Translations under genes and position numbers: made by a program | In this document: positions 21,829 to 31,951 of the stretch, one piece after another | Layout of the letters: each line of letters begins with the position of its first letter | Position numbering within the stretch: the first letter of the stretch is position 1 | The notes under the pieces: generated by a model | Told to the model about the DNA's origin: nothing | What the model saw: only the letters and a program-made list of their open reading frames with translations | The model's database searches: none | Source of the DNA: Serratia rhizosphaerae | Lineage (GTDB): Bacteria > Pseudomonadota > Gammaproteobacteria > Enterobacterales > Enterobacteriaceae | Assembly (NCBI RefSeq): GCF_009817885.1 | Contig: NZ_CP041764.1 | Coordinates: forward strand, 2,170,001 to 2,234,000 | DNA: 64,000 nt | Reading direction: 5' to 3'

Positions 21829-23202
21829 ATGTCAGAACAGGCTATCGTCTGGGATTTGGCCCTGATCCAAAAATATAACTATTCAGGCCCGCGTTATACC
21901 TCATACCCAACCGCTTTGGAGTTCAACCAAAGCTACGATGAGGCAGCATTCCAACGTGCCGCCGGGCGCTATCCCGAGCGGCCGCTGTCGTTATATGTCC
22001 ATATCCCGTTTTGCCATAGGCTGTGCTACTTCTGCGGCTGCAACAAGCAGGTGACGCGTCAGACGCATAAGGCGGATGACTATCTGGCGGTGTTGGCGCA
22101 GGAAATCGCCGCCCGGGCGCCGCTGTTTGCCGGGCGTCAGGTCAGCCAGATACATTGGGGCGGCGGTACGCCGACCTACCTGAGTAAAACGCAGATTAGC
22201 CGGCTGGTGGCCATGCTGCGCCAGCATTTTGATTTCCTGCCGCAGGCTGAAATGTCGATCGAAGTCGATCCGCGTGAAATCGAGCTGGACGTGCTCGATC
22301 ACCTGCGCGCCGAAGGTTTTAACCGCCTGAGCATGGGGGTGCAGGACTTCAACAAGGAAGTGCAGCGGCTGGTCAACCGTGAACAGGACGAGGCGTTCAT
22401 TTTTGCGTTGATTGAGCGCGCCAAAGCGCTGGGCTTTCACTCCACCAATATCGACCTGATTTACGGCCTGCCGAAGCAAACGCCGGAGAGCTTTGCCTTC
22501 ACCCTTGAGCGGGTTGCCGAACTGAACCCGGACCGGCTCAGCGTGTTTAACTACGCCCATTTGCCGAGCCTGTTTGCCGCCCAGCGCAAGATCAAAGAGG
22601 CCGATCTGCCCAGCGCGCAGCAAAAGCTGGATATCCTGCAGCAGACCATCGCCTCGCTGACCGACGCTGGCTATCAGTTTATCGGCATGGATCATTTCGC
22701 CCGTCCGGACGATGAGCTGGCGGTGGCGCAGCGCGAAGGGAAACTGCACCGTAATTTTCAGGGCTACACCACCCAGGGCGACAGCGATCTGCTGGGGCTG
22801 GGCGTGTCGGCCATCAGCATGCTGGGGGACAGCTACGCGCAGAACCAGAAGGAGCTGAAGGCGTACTATCACAGCGTCGAACAGCTGGGAAATGCACTGT
22901 GGCGCGGGCTGACGATGAGCGAAGACGACTGCCTGCGTCGCGACGTGATCAAAACGCTGATCTGCAACTTCCAGCTGAACTACCGGCCGGTTGAGCAACA
23001 GTACGGTATTAACTTCGTTGATTATTTTGCTGAGGATCTGCAGCTGCTGGCGCCATTCGAACACGACGGGCTGGTGGCGCGGGATGAGCAGGGCATACGC
23101 GTGACGCCGCAGGGACGCTTGCTGATACGCAATATCTGCATGTGTTTTGATATCTATTTGCGCAAGCAGGCGCGCGCGCAGCAGTTCTCCCGGGTGATCT
23201 GA
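21829..23202 (+). CDS. hemN: Oxygen-independent coproporphyrinogen III oxidase HemN
   Basis: Radical-SAM enzyme that converts coproporphyrinogen III to protoporphyrinogen IX for haem synthesis without oxygen. 457 residues. The radical-SAM cluster CHRLCYFC has Cys at 62, 66 and 69, with the additional conserved Cys 71 (CGC). SAM-binding GGGTPTYL and the segment FNRLSMGVQDFN follow, then the HemN C-terminal domain. ATG 21829 has a clear AGGAG. It matches E. coli HemN throughout and is convergent with yshB and glnG. Confidence 0.97.
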   Translation: MSEQAIVWDLALIQKYNYSGPRYTSYPTALEFNQSYDEAAFQRAAGRYPERPLSLYVHIPFCHRLCYFCGCNKQVTRQTHKADDYLAVLAQEIAARAPLFAGRQVSQIHWGGGTPTYLSKTQISRLVAMLRQHFDFLPQAEMSIEVDPREIELDVLDHLRAEGFNRLSMGVQDFNKEVQRLVNREQDEAFIFALIERAKALGFHSTNIDLIYGLPKQTPESFAFTLERVAELNPDRLSVFNYAHLPSLFAAQRKIKEADLPSAQQKLDILQQTIASLTDAGYQFIGMDHFARPDDELAVAQREGKLHRNFQGYTTQGDSDLLGLGVSAISMLGDSYAQNQKELKAYYHSVEQLGNALWRGLTMSEDDCLRRDVIKTLICNFQLNYRPVEQQYGINFVDYFAEDLQLLAPFEHDGLVARDEQGIRVTPQGRLLIRNICMCFDIYLRKQARAQQFSRVI

Positions 23203-23243
23203 CGGCGTTACCCGCCACGACCGCATTGTTTGCGGCCGTGGCC

Positions 23244-23366
23244 TTAACTGAAGAAGTTAATCAGGGCGGCGCACAGCACGGCGGCAACGGCGGCCTGCGG
23301 CGTATGGCCCGCAGCGGCGCTGACGTCTGCACCTTGTGAAATAAAAGCGATAAGAGAATCCAGCAT
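23244..23366 (-). CDS. yshB: Small protein YshB
   Basis: 40 codons with a strong GGAGG ribosome site 5 bases before ATG 23366. The predicted protein has HTPQAAVAAVLCAALI in its C-terminal half, which matches the 36-residue E. coli/Salmonella YshB (HTPQTAVAAVLCAAMI) by memory. Position is also right: between hemN and glnG on the glnG strand. It is a hydrophobic small protein probably associated with the inner membrane. In Salmonella YshB is reported to affect survival in macrophages; the mechanism is unknown. Confidence 0.85.
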   Translation of the reverse strand: MLDSLIAFISQGADVSAAAGHTPQAAVAAVLCAALINFFS

Positions 23367-23476
23367 GGCGACCTCCGGTTTTTCGCCCCGATCATACTGT
23401 GAGTGCGTTGACTGTAAAGTCTAAAGCTGCTGTTTTTTTGTGCGCCCAACGACGTTTTTAACATTGGGCGCGGTGT

Positions 23477-24889
23477 TTATTCCATCCCCAGTTCTTTCAG
23501 CTTGCGCGTCAGGGTATTCCTGCCCCAGCCCAGCAGGCGTGCGGCCTCTTGTTTATGGCCCTGCGTGTGGCGCAGCGCCGTGGTCAGCAGCGTACGTTCC
23601 ATTTCCGGCTGCGCTTCCGAGAGCAGGTTTTGATGTCCGGAGCGCAGCGCGCTTTCGGCCCATTGCGCCAGCAACGACGCCCAATTGCCGGCGCCAGCCG
23701 GCGCGCCGCTCTCCGGCGGCGAGGCTTCAAACAGTTCGGCGGGCAGATCCTGAATCAGCACTTCCTGACCGGCGGCCATCACCGTCAGCCAGCGGCAGGT
23801 ATTTTCCAGCTGGCGGACGTTGCCGGGCCACGGCAGCCGCGTCAGCGCGGTTTCGGTTTCCGGGTGCAGGTTTTTCGCCTCAACCCCCAGTTCTTTGGCG
23901 GCCACCTGCAGGAAATAGCGCGCCAGCCGCGGGATGTCTTCACGACGCTCGCGCAGCGGCGGCAGGTGAACGCGAATCACGTTCAGGCGGTGGAACAAAT
24001 CCTCGCGGAATTTGCCTTCCTGTACCCGCTGCTCCAGGTTTTGGTGCGTGGCGGCAATAATGCGCACGTCCACTTTCACCGGCGCATAGCCGCCGACCCG
24101 ATAGAATTGGCCATCCGCCAATACGCGCAGTAAGCGGGTCTGCACGTCCAGAGGCATATCGCCAATTTCATCCAGGAACAGCGTGCCGCCGTCGGCCTGT
24201 TCAAAACGCCCCTGACGGATCTGATTGGCGCCGGTAAACGCGCCTTTTTCATGGCCGAACAGTTCGGATTCGATCAGGTCTTTGGGGATCGCCGCCATAT
24301 TCAGGGCGATAAACGGCGATTTGGCGCGCGGGCTGTGGCGATGCAGCGCATGCGCCACCAGCTCTTTACCGGTGCCGGATTCGCCGTTGATCAACACGCT
24401 GATGGATGAACGCGACAGGCGGCCGATAATGCGGAATACGTCCTGCATCGCCGGTGCCTCGCCGATAATATCGGCGGTCGGGCTGCTGGCGGGCTGGCTG
24501 CGCGCCGGCTGCTGCTGCTCCTGATAGTGGCTGATGGCGCGCTCCACCAGCGCGACGGCCTCATCGATGTCGAACGGCTTCGGCAGATAGTCGAACGCCC
24601 CTTGCTGATAGGCGCTGACCGCAGCGTCCAAATCCGAGTGGGCGGTCATAATGATCACCGGCAGCATCGGGTGACGCTGTTTGATCTGTTTGAGCAGCGC
24701 TAATCCGTCCATGCCCGGCATGCGGATATCGGACAGCAAAACGTCGGGAGTTTGCGTGGCCAACGCTTCCAGTACGGCGTTACCGCTGTCGAACGTTGCG
24801 CAACGCATGCCGACGCCGGTTAAGGCGCGCTCAAGCACCCAGCGGATGGAGCTGTCATCATCGACGATCCAGACAATCCCTCGTTGCAT
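23477..24889 (-). CDS. glnG: Nitrogen regulator NtrC (NR-I)
   Basis: Sigma-54-dependent response regulator that activates nitrogen-starvation genes when phosphorylated by NtrB. 470 residues: receiver domain with phospho-acceptor Asp 54 (LLSDIRMPGMDG), AAA+ domain with Walker A GESGTGKE near 170 and the sigma-54 contact loop GAFTGA near 217, and a C-terminal Fis-like DNA-binding helix pair. ATG 24889 is used (MQRGIVWIVDDD) because it matches E. coli; the longer in-frame start at 24946 overlaps glnL. It follows glnL by 8 bases, as the last gene of glnALG. Confidence 0.97.
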   Translation of the reverse strand: MQRGIVWIVDDDSSIRWVLERALTGVGMRCATFDSGNAVLEALATQTPDVLLSDIRMPGMDGLALLKQIKQRHPMLPVIIMTAHSDLDAAVSAYQQGAFDYLPKPFDIDEAVALVERAISHYQEQQQPARSQPASSPTADIIGEAPAMQDVFRIIGRLSRSSISVLINGESGTGKELVAHALHRHSPRAKSPFIALNMAAIPKDLIESELFGHEKGAFTGANQIRQGRFEQADGGTLFLDEIGDMPLDVQTRLLRVLADGQFYRVGGYAPVKVDVRIIAATHQNLEQRVQEGKFREDLFHRLNVIRVHLPPLRERREDIPRLARYFLQVAAKELGVEAKNLHPETETALTRLPWPGNVRQLENTCRWLTVMAAGQEVLIQDLPAELFEASPPESGAPAGAGNWASLLAQWAESALRSGHQNLLSEAQPEMERTLLTTALRHTQGHKQEAARLLGWGRNTLTRKLKELGME

Positions 24890-24897
24890 AGCAAACC

Positions 24898-25947
24898 TCA
24901 CTGACGAATAGGCAGGTAAACCGAAAATTCGGTATGTCCAGGCCAACTGTTAAATTCAATTTTGCCGCAATGCTGATCGATCAGACTGCGGGCGATGGAT
25001 AATCCCAGGCCGGTGCCGCCTTCGCGGCCGCTGACCATCGGGTAGAACAGCGTATCCTGCAGCTGCGCCGGCACGCCGGGGCCGTCGTCTTCAATATCAA
25101 TGCGCGCCGCCAGCCGGTAGCGCGTGCCGTGCAGGGTGATTTGAAACGCGGTGCGGGTGCGCAGTCGGATGGTGCCGCCGGTCTCCCCCAGCGCCTGCAG
25201 CGCGTTGCGGGTAATATTCAGCAGCACCTGTTCAATTTGTTCCGGGTCGTGCGCCAGTTCAGGCAGGCTGGGGTCGTAATCGCGCACCAGCGTGACGTTT
25301 TCCGGTTTTTCCAGCGATACCAGCTGGCATACCCGCTCCGCCACCTGGTGGATGCTTTGCGTGATGTGCTGACCGGGCCGCTGCGGCCCCAGCAGGCGAT
25401 CGACCAGATTGCGCAGGCGGTCGGCCTGCTCAATGATCACCTTGGTGTATTCGGTCAGGGCCGGGTCGGGCAGCGCTTTGGCCAGCAGCTGCGCCGCGCC
25501 GCGCAGTCCGCCGAGCGGGTTTTTAATCTCGTGCGCCAGCCCGCGCACCAGATCGCGTGCGGCGACCTGTTGGGCATGCTGCAGCTGTTCCTGGCTCAGA
25601 CGGCGCTGATTGTCCATCGGCGCCAGCTCCAGCAGGATATAGCCTTCCGGCAGCGCCTGAGCGGTCAGCGACAGAATATGCGCGCGGCCGTCGACCACCA
25701 GCGTCACTTCGTTATCGGTAAACCCCTGGCCGGTATTCAGGCTTTCGCGCATCAGATTGACGTTCAGCGAAAAATAGCCGAGCAGATCGGGCAGCGGCGT
25801 GCCGAACAGTTTACGGGAACTTTGCGCCAACAGCTGTTGCGCAGCAGGGTTGGCGTAATGCACCGCCAGCCGATCGTCCAGCAGCAGTACGCTGTTGATC
25901 AGAGAATTGAGGATCTGCCCCGCATCGGGCAGTGGTTCAGTTGTCAT
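24898..25947 (-). CDS. glnL: Nitrogen sensor kinase/phosphatase NtrB (NR-II)
   Basis: Cytoplasmic histidine kinase that phosphorylates or dephosphorylates NtrC according to PII (GlnB) state. 349 residues: N-terminal PAS domain, the phospho-acceptor His 139 in GLAHEIKNPLGG, and a C-terminal ATPase domain with N-, G1- and G2-box motifs (NALQALGETGG, DDGPGVP, GGTGLGLSI). It matches E. coli GlnL throughout. Between it and glnA lie the glnA terminator and an NtrC box, so it has both a read-through and a local promoter, as known in E. coli. Confidence 0.97.
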   Translation of the reverse strand: MTTEPLPDAGQILNSLINSVLLLDDRLAVHYANPAAQQLLAQSSRKLFGTPLPDLLGYFSLNVNLMRESLNTGQGFTDNEVTLVVDGRAHILSLTAQALPEGYILLELAPMDNQRRLSQEQLQHAQQVAARDLVRGLAHEIKNPLGGLRGAAQLLAKALPDPALTEYTKVIIEQADRLRNLVDRLLGPQRPGQHITQSIHQVAERVCQLVSLEKPENVTLVRDYDPSLPELAHDPEQIEQVLLNITRNALQALGETGGTIRLRTRTAFQITLHGTRYRLAARIDIEDDGPGVPAQLQDTLFYPMVSGREGGTGLGLSIARSLIDQHCGKIEFNSWPGHTEFSVYLPIRQ

Positions 25948-26028
25948 ATATGCCCTTCATCTTCCAGGGTGCGGCGCACGGGCTGAGCTTGCTTACCCGG
26001 TCAGCCGGCAGACTAAGCGCAGACGCTT

Positions 26029-26045
26029 TGCACTGTTTTGGTGCA
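26029..26045 (-). promoter_or_regulatory. NtrC-binding site in the glnA-glnL interval
   Basis: TGCACTGTTTTGGTGCA matches the NtrC consensus TGCAC-N7-GTGCA. In E. coli an NtrC site here represses the local glnL promoter. Confidence 0.8.
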
Positions 26046-26106
26046 TCCATCCTACTCCATCTGTGATGATTGCTAAATGGCGTGGATTTGCAGAAAAAGA
26101 GTGTGG

Positions 26107-26132
26107 AGAAAAAAACCCATCCGAAGATGGGC
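26107..26132 (-). terminator. glnA terminator / attenuator before glnL
   Basis: On the minus strand GCCCATC - TTCG - GATGGGT then TTTTTT. It lies between glnA and glnL, so only part of glnA transcription continues into glnLG. Confidence 0.85.
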
Positions 26133-26204
26133 TGAAAGTTTCCACGGCAACAAAAAAACGACAACTAAAATAGGTGGCGCCGCACGCGGCGGCGCAGGTC
26201 AAAC

Positions 26205-27614
26205 TTAAACGCTGTAGTACAGTTCGAATTCAACCGGGTGCGGCGTCATGCGCACGCGGTCCAGCTCTTCTTTACGCAGTGCGATGTAGGCGTCGATCGC
26301 GTCGTCGGTGAAGACGCCGCCGCGGGTCAGGAACTCGCGGTCTTCATCCAGCGCGGCCAGCGCTTCGTCCAGAGAACCGGCCACTTTTGGAATCTCGGCT
26401 TCTTCTTCCGGCGGCAGGTCGTACAGGTTTTTATCCATGGCGTCGCCCGGGTGGATCTTGTTGATGATGCCGTCCAGGCCGGCCATCAGCAGTGCGGCGA
26501 AGCACAGGTACGGGTTGGCCGCCGGATCCGGGAAGCGGGCTTCAATACGGCGCGATTTCGGGCTGGAAACCACAGGAATACGGATAGAGGCGGAGCGGTT
26601 ACGCGCTGAGTAAGCCAGCATCACCGGCGCTTCGTAACCCGGAACCAGACGCTTGTAAGAGTTGGTGGTCGGGTTGGCCAGGGCGTTGATGGCTTTAGCG
26701 TGCTTGATGACGCCGCCGATGTAGAACAGTGCGGTTTCAGACAGGCCGCCGTATTTGTCACCGGCGAACAGGTTAGTGCCGTTCTTGGACAGTGACATGT
26801 GGCAGTGCATACCAGAACCGTTATCGCCGAACATCGGCTTTGGCATAAAGGTCGCGGTTTTGCCAAATGCGTGCGCCACGTTGTGAACCACGTATTTGTA
26901 GATCTGGATTTCATCGGCTTTCTTGGTCATGGTGTTGAAGCGGGTTGCCACTTCGTTCTGACCGGCGGTTGCTACTTCGTGGTGGTGAGCTTCAACCACC
27001 AGGCCCATTTCTTCCATGGTCAGACACATGGTTGAACGCAGGTCCTGGGAAGAGTCGACCGGCGGCACCGGGAAATAACCCCCTTTGACCGCTGGACGGT
27101 GGCCCTTGTTGCCGCCTTCATATTTGGTGCCGGAGTTCCAGGCGGCTTCGATATCGTCGATAGCCACGTGGGAGCCGCTGATGCTGCTGCCGAAGCGGAT
27201 GTCGTCGAACAGGAAGAATTCAGGTTCCGGCCCGAACAGCACGGTGTCGGCAATGCCGGAAGCGCGCAGGAAGTCTTCCGCACGTTTGGAGATGGAGCGC
27301 GGGTCGCGGTCGTAGCCTTGCATGGTTCCCGGCTCGAGAATGTCGCAGCGAATGATCAGCGTAGGTTCTTCGTAGAACGGATCCAGTACCGCGCTGCTGG
27401 CGTCCGGCATCAGCACCATGTCAGATTCGTTAATGCCTTTCCAACCGCCGATCGACGAACCGTCAAACATTTTGCCTTCTTCGAAGAAATCAGCGTTTAC
27501 CTGGTGTGCAGGAATGGTGACGTGTTGTTCTTTACCCTTGGTGTCAGTGAAACGCAGGTCTACGAATTTCACTTCATGCTCATTCAGCATCGTCAAAACG
27601 TGTTCAGCGGACAT
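26205..27614 (-). CDS. glnA: Glutamine synthetase, type I
   Basis: ATP-dependent ligation of ammonia to glutamate; forms a dodecamer and is the main ammonia-assimilation enzyme at low nitrogen. 469 residues, with the conserved N-terminal MFDGSSIGGWKGI, catalytic HCHMSL and NRSASIRIP segments and the adenylylation loop NLYDLPPEE (Tyr about 397), so control by GlnE adenylylation should apply. First gene of glnALG, with a sigma-54 promoter and NtrC sites upstream. A GGGAGAG ribosome site precedes ATG 27614. Confidence 0.98.
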   Translation of the reverse strand: MSAEHVLTMLNEHEVKFVDLRFTDTKGKEQHVTIPAHQVNADFFEEGKMFDGSSIGGWKGINESDMVLMPDASSAVLDPFYEEPTLIIRCDILEPGTMQGYDRDPRSISKRAEDFLRASGIADTVLFGPEPEFFLFDDIRFGSSISGSHVAIDDIEAAWNSGTKYEGGNKGHRPAVKGGYFPVPPVDSSQDLRSTMCLTMEEMGLVVEAHHHEVATAGQNEVATRFNTMTKKADEIQIYKYVVHNVAHAFGKTATFMPKPMFGDNGSGMHCHMSLSKNGTNLFAGDKYGGLSETALFYIGGVIKHAKAINALANPTTNSYKRLVPGYEAPVMLAYSARNRSASIRIPVVSSPKSRRIEARFPDPAANPYLCFAALLMAGLDGIINKIHPGDAMDKNLYDLPPEEEAEIPKVAGSLDEALAALDEDREFLTRGGVFTDDAIDAYIALRKEELDRVRMTPHPVEFELYYSV

Positions 27615-27695
27615 ACTTAACTCTCCCGGATTTATCGTTGTCGTCGTCGTGGAACGAATCTTTACTACTGGCTTTTTTTCACCTTGTGTAGACTA

Positions 27696-27713
27696 AAGCG
27701 AAAAGCGTGCCAA
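27696..27713 (-). promoter_or_regulatory. Sigma-54 promoter of glnA (glnAp2-like)
   Basis: On the minus strand TTGGCAC (-24) and TCGCTT (-12) with the GG/GC spacing of sigma-54 promoters, almost the same as E. coli glnAp2. It lies 80-100 bases upstream of the glnA start. Confidence 0.88.
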
Positions 27714-27786
27714 GTTTAAAAATGGCAACCTTGCGCCATTCTGGGCGGCTTTTACCCATTCCGAGTATGCACCAACAGGAATGCAT

Positions 27787-27835
27787 TGCACCATAAGTGT
27801 GCAAACAACCCCATGCAGGGCACTATAATGGTGCA
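27787..27835 (-). promoter_or_regulatory. NtrC enhancer sites of glnA
   Basis: Two 17-base palindromes, TGCACCATAAGTGTGCA (27787-27803) and GGCACTATAATGGTGCA (27819-27835), about three helical turns apart (centres 32 bases). They lie upstream of the sigma-54 promoter, as for the E. coli glnA enhancer. A weaker third element TGCACCAACAGGAATGCA begins at about 27768. Confidence 0.87.
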
Positions 27836-27985
27836 AAATGCGACCAAAGATGACGCGTTGCACCGTGAAAGGGATCACAAACTAACCTGATTAGCATTGT
27901 TTATCAGAGATGGCTGTGATCTTGTTTAGTCCCTCGCTTAATACGTGTACAATAGCGCGCTATTTCTAATGCCTGAGGCAAAGCT

Positions 27986-29809
<1,824 letters not shown>

Positions 29810-29831
29810 TTGCTGATTTAGCACGCACTGC

Positions 29832-29863
29832 TTGGGGCGCCTGTCGGGCGCCCTGAGTTTTTT
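29832..29863 (+). terminator. typA terminator
   Basis: GGGCGCC - TGTC - GGGCGCCC-type hairpin followed by a T-rich stretch, 20-50 bases after the typA stop. Confidence 0.75.
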
Positions 29864-29974
29864 CTTCTGCTTTCCCCCCTTTCTGCGGCGCGCTATGCGC
29901 TTTTCTCCACCTTATCTGTTCAGCCTCTGCTTTTCCCGCTACAGTGAAACCTCACCGGTCGTCAGGAGGGGACT

Positions 29975-30565
29975 ATGCTGTATATCTTTGATTTAGGTAA
30001 CGTGATCGTCGATATCGATTTCAAACGTGTGCTGGGCGTATGGAGCAATCTGAGCGGCACGCCTTTGGCGGCGCTGGCGGAACGTTTTAGCATGGGCGAG
30101 GTGTTTCAGCGCCACGAGCGGGGGGAAGTGACCGATGAAGAGTTTGCCGCCCGCCTGTGCGACGAAATGGGCATCGCGCTGAGCTTTGAGCAGTTCGCCG
30201 CGGGCTGGCAGGCGGTATTTGTCGCGCTGCGCCCGGAGGTGATCGCCATCATGCAGCGCCTGCGCAATGAGGGCCACCGGGTGGTGGTGCTGTCGAACAC
30301 CAACCGCCTGCATTGTAACTACTGGCCGCAGCATTACCCGGAAGTGGCGGCGGCGGCGGACCATCTCTACCTGTCGCAGGATCTCGGCCTGCGTAAACCG
30401 GAGCCGGCCATTTATCAGCGGGTGCTGGATGCGGAAAACACGCCGGCGGAACAGGCGGTATTCTTTGACGATCATCCCGACAACATAGCGGCTGCGCGGG
30501 CCATGGGCATTACGGCGGTATGGGTGACCGATCGCGATACGGTGCCGGCCTATTTTGCCGGTTAA
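29975..30565 (+). CDS. yihX: HAD-family sugar-phosphate phosphatase YihX
   Basis: HAD hydrolase that in E. coli dephosphorylates alpha-D-glucose-1-phosphate. 196 residues with motif I DLGNVIVDID (nucleophile and acid Asp), motif II LSNTNR, motif III Lys in LRKPEPAIY and motif IV FFDDHPDN. It follows typA and precedes yihY with 46 bases between, as in E. coli. Confidence 0.93.
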   Translation: MLYIFDLGNVIVDIDFKRVLGVWSNLSGTPLAALAERFSMGEVFQRHERGEVTDEEFAARLCDEMGIALSFEQFAAGWQAVFVALRPEVIAIMQRLRNEGHRVVVLSNTNRLHCNYWPQHYPEVAAAADHLYLSQDLGLRKPEPAIYQRVLDAENTPAEQAVFFDDHPDNIAAARAMGITAVWVTDRDTVPAYFAG

Positions 30566-30611
30566 GCCAGGCGGGTTAAGCTTAAGACATACGAACTGAC
30601 AAGGAGTGAGT

Positions 30612-31496
30612 ATGTCGTTTTTCCGTAGCAAGAAGCTGCCGTCATCCGTAAAACCGGGCGTCACCTACGGTCGGTTGCTGCTCAAGCGCATCGACAGCGA
30701 TGGCCTGACCATGTTGGCGGGCCATCTGGCGTATGTATCCCTGTTGTCGCTGGTGCCGCTGATCACCGTGGTGTTCGCGCTGTTTGCCGCCTTCCCGATG
30801 TTTTCTGATATCAGCGAGCAGCTGAAGAGCTTTATTTTTTCCAATTTTGTACCGGCGGCCGGTAATGTTATCCAGCGCTACCTTGAGCAGTTCGTCGCCA
30901 ACTCCAACAAAATGACCGCCGTCGGCACCTGCGGCCTGATCGTTACCGCGCTGCTGCTGATCTCCTCCGTCGACAGCGTGCTCAACACCATCTGGCGCAG
31001 TAAAAACAAGCGGCCGATCGTCTACTCGTTTGCAGTGTACTGGATGGTGCTGACGCTGGGGCCGCTGCTGGTCGGGGCCAGTATGGCGATCAGCTCCTAC
31101 CTGCTGTCGCTGAACTGGCTGGCGCAAACCGGCGTGAACAGCCTGGTGGATCAGCTGCTGCGTATTTTTCCGCTGCTGCTGTCGTGGGTCTCTTTCTGGC
31201 TGCTGTACAGCGTGGTGCCGACGGTCCGGGTACCGCCGAAGGATGCGCTGGTCGGCGCGTTGGTCGCCGGGCTGCTGTTCGAACTGGGTAAGAAGGGCTT
31301 TGCGCTGTACGTCACCATGTTTCCTTCTTATCAGCTGATATATGGCGTGTTGGCGGTGATCCCGATTTTATTTCTGTGGGTCTACTGGAGCTGGTGTATC
31401 GTATTGCTCGGCGCGGAGATCGCCGCCACGTTCACGGAGTACCGCGCGTACAAACAGCAAAAAATTGAGCAGCAACAGCAGGATAAACCGTCATGA
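30612..31496 (+). CDS. yihY: YihY/BrkB-family inner-membrane protein
   Basis: Polytopic membrane protein of the YihY/virulence factor BrkB family (once wrongly described as RNase BN). 294 residues with about six hydrophobic segments and conserved PLITVVFALFAAFPMF and SYQLIYGVLAVIPI stretches; the C-terminus is hydrophilic and Gln-rich. ATG 30612 is chosen because AAGGAG (30601-30606) lies 5 bases upstream; the GTG at 30606 would overlap it. It overlaps dtd by 4 bases (ATGA). Molecular function is unknown. Confidence 0.92.
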   Translation: MSFFRSKKLPSSVKPGVTYGRLLLKRIDSDGLTMLAGHLAYVSLLSLVPLITVVFALFAAFPMFSDISEQLKSFIFSNFVPAAGNVIQRYLEQFVANSNKMTAVGTCGLIVTALLLISSVDSVLNTIWRSKNKRPIVYSFAVYWMVLTLGPLLVGASMAISSYLLSLNWLAQTGVNSLVDQLLRIFPLLLSWVSFWLLYSVVPTVRVPPKDALVGALVAGLLFELGKKGFALYVTMFPSYQLIYGVLAVIPILFLWVYWSWCIVLLGAEIAATFTEYRAYKQQKIEQQQQDKPS

Positions 31497-31930
31497 TTGC
31501 ATTGATTCAGCGAGTATTAAACGCCAGCGTCACGGTAAACGGCGAGACGGTAGGCAAAATTGGCCCAGGTTTGTTAGTGTTATTGGGTGTAGAGCAAGAT
31601 GATAACGAACAGAAAGCCGAGCGTTTGTGTGAACGCGTACTGGGCTACCGCATTTTTGGTGATGATAACGGCAAGATGAACCTTAACGTTCAACAGGCTG
31701 GCGGCAGCGTGCTGGTGGTTTCCCAGTTTACGCTGGCCGCGGACACGCAAAAGGGCATGCGGCCCGGTTTCTCGCGCGGTGCAGAGCCTGCGCAGGCCGA
31801 TCGGCTATATCAGTATTTTGTTGGCCAATGCCGCGAACGCGGCGTGGAAACACAGACCGGCGAGTTCGCGGCGGATATGCAGGTCGCGCTGGTGAACGAC
31901 GGTCCGGTGACGTTCTGGCTACAGGTTTAA
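31493..31930 (+). CDS. dtd: D-aminoacyl-tRNA deacylase
   Basis: Hydrolyses D-aminoacyl-tRNA (and glycyl-tRNA-Ala), a proofreading step in the cytoplasm. 145 residues matching E. coli Dtd, with the active-site segment SQFTLAA and the cross-subunit Gly-cis-Pro motif in NDGPVTFWLQV. Its start overlaps the yihY stop (ATGA), indicating translational coupling; fabY follows after 21 bases. Confidence 0.96.
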   Translation: MIALIQRVLNASVTVNGETVGKIGPGLLVLLGVEQDDNEQKAERLCERVLGYRIFGDDNGKMNLNVQQAGGSVLVVSQFTLAADTQKGMRPGFSRGAEPAQADRLYQYFVGQCRERGVETQTGEFAADMQVALVNDGPVTFWLQV

Positions 31931-31951
31931 AAATTTGGAGAGAAGGCGTCT

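Noticed and set aside
23405..23476. Hairpin after glnG (inverted GCGCCCAA / TTGGGCGC) as a terminator
   Set aside because: The loop is long and on the glnG strand it is followed by ACAAAAAAAC rather than a T run, so it is not a convincing rho-independent terminator.
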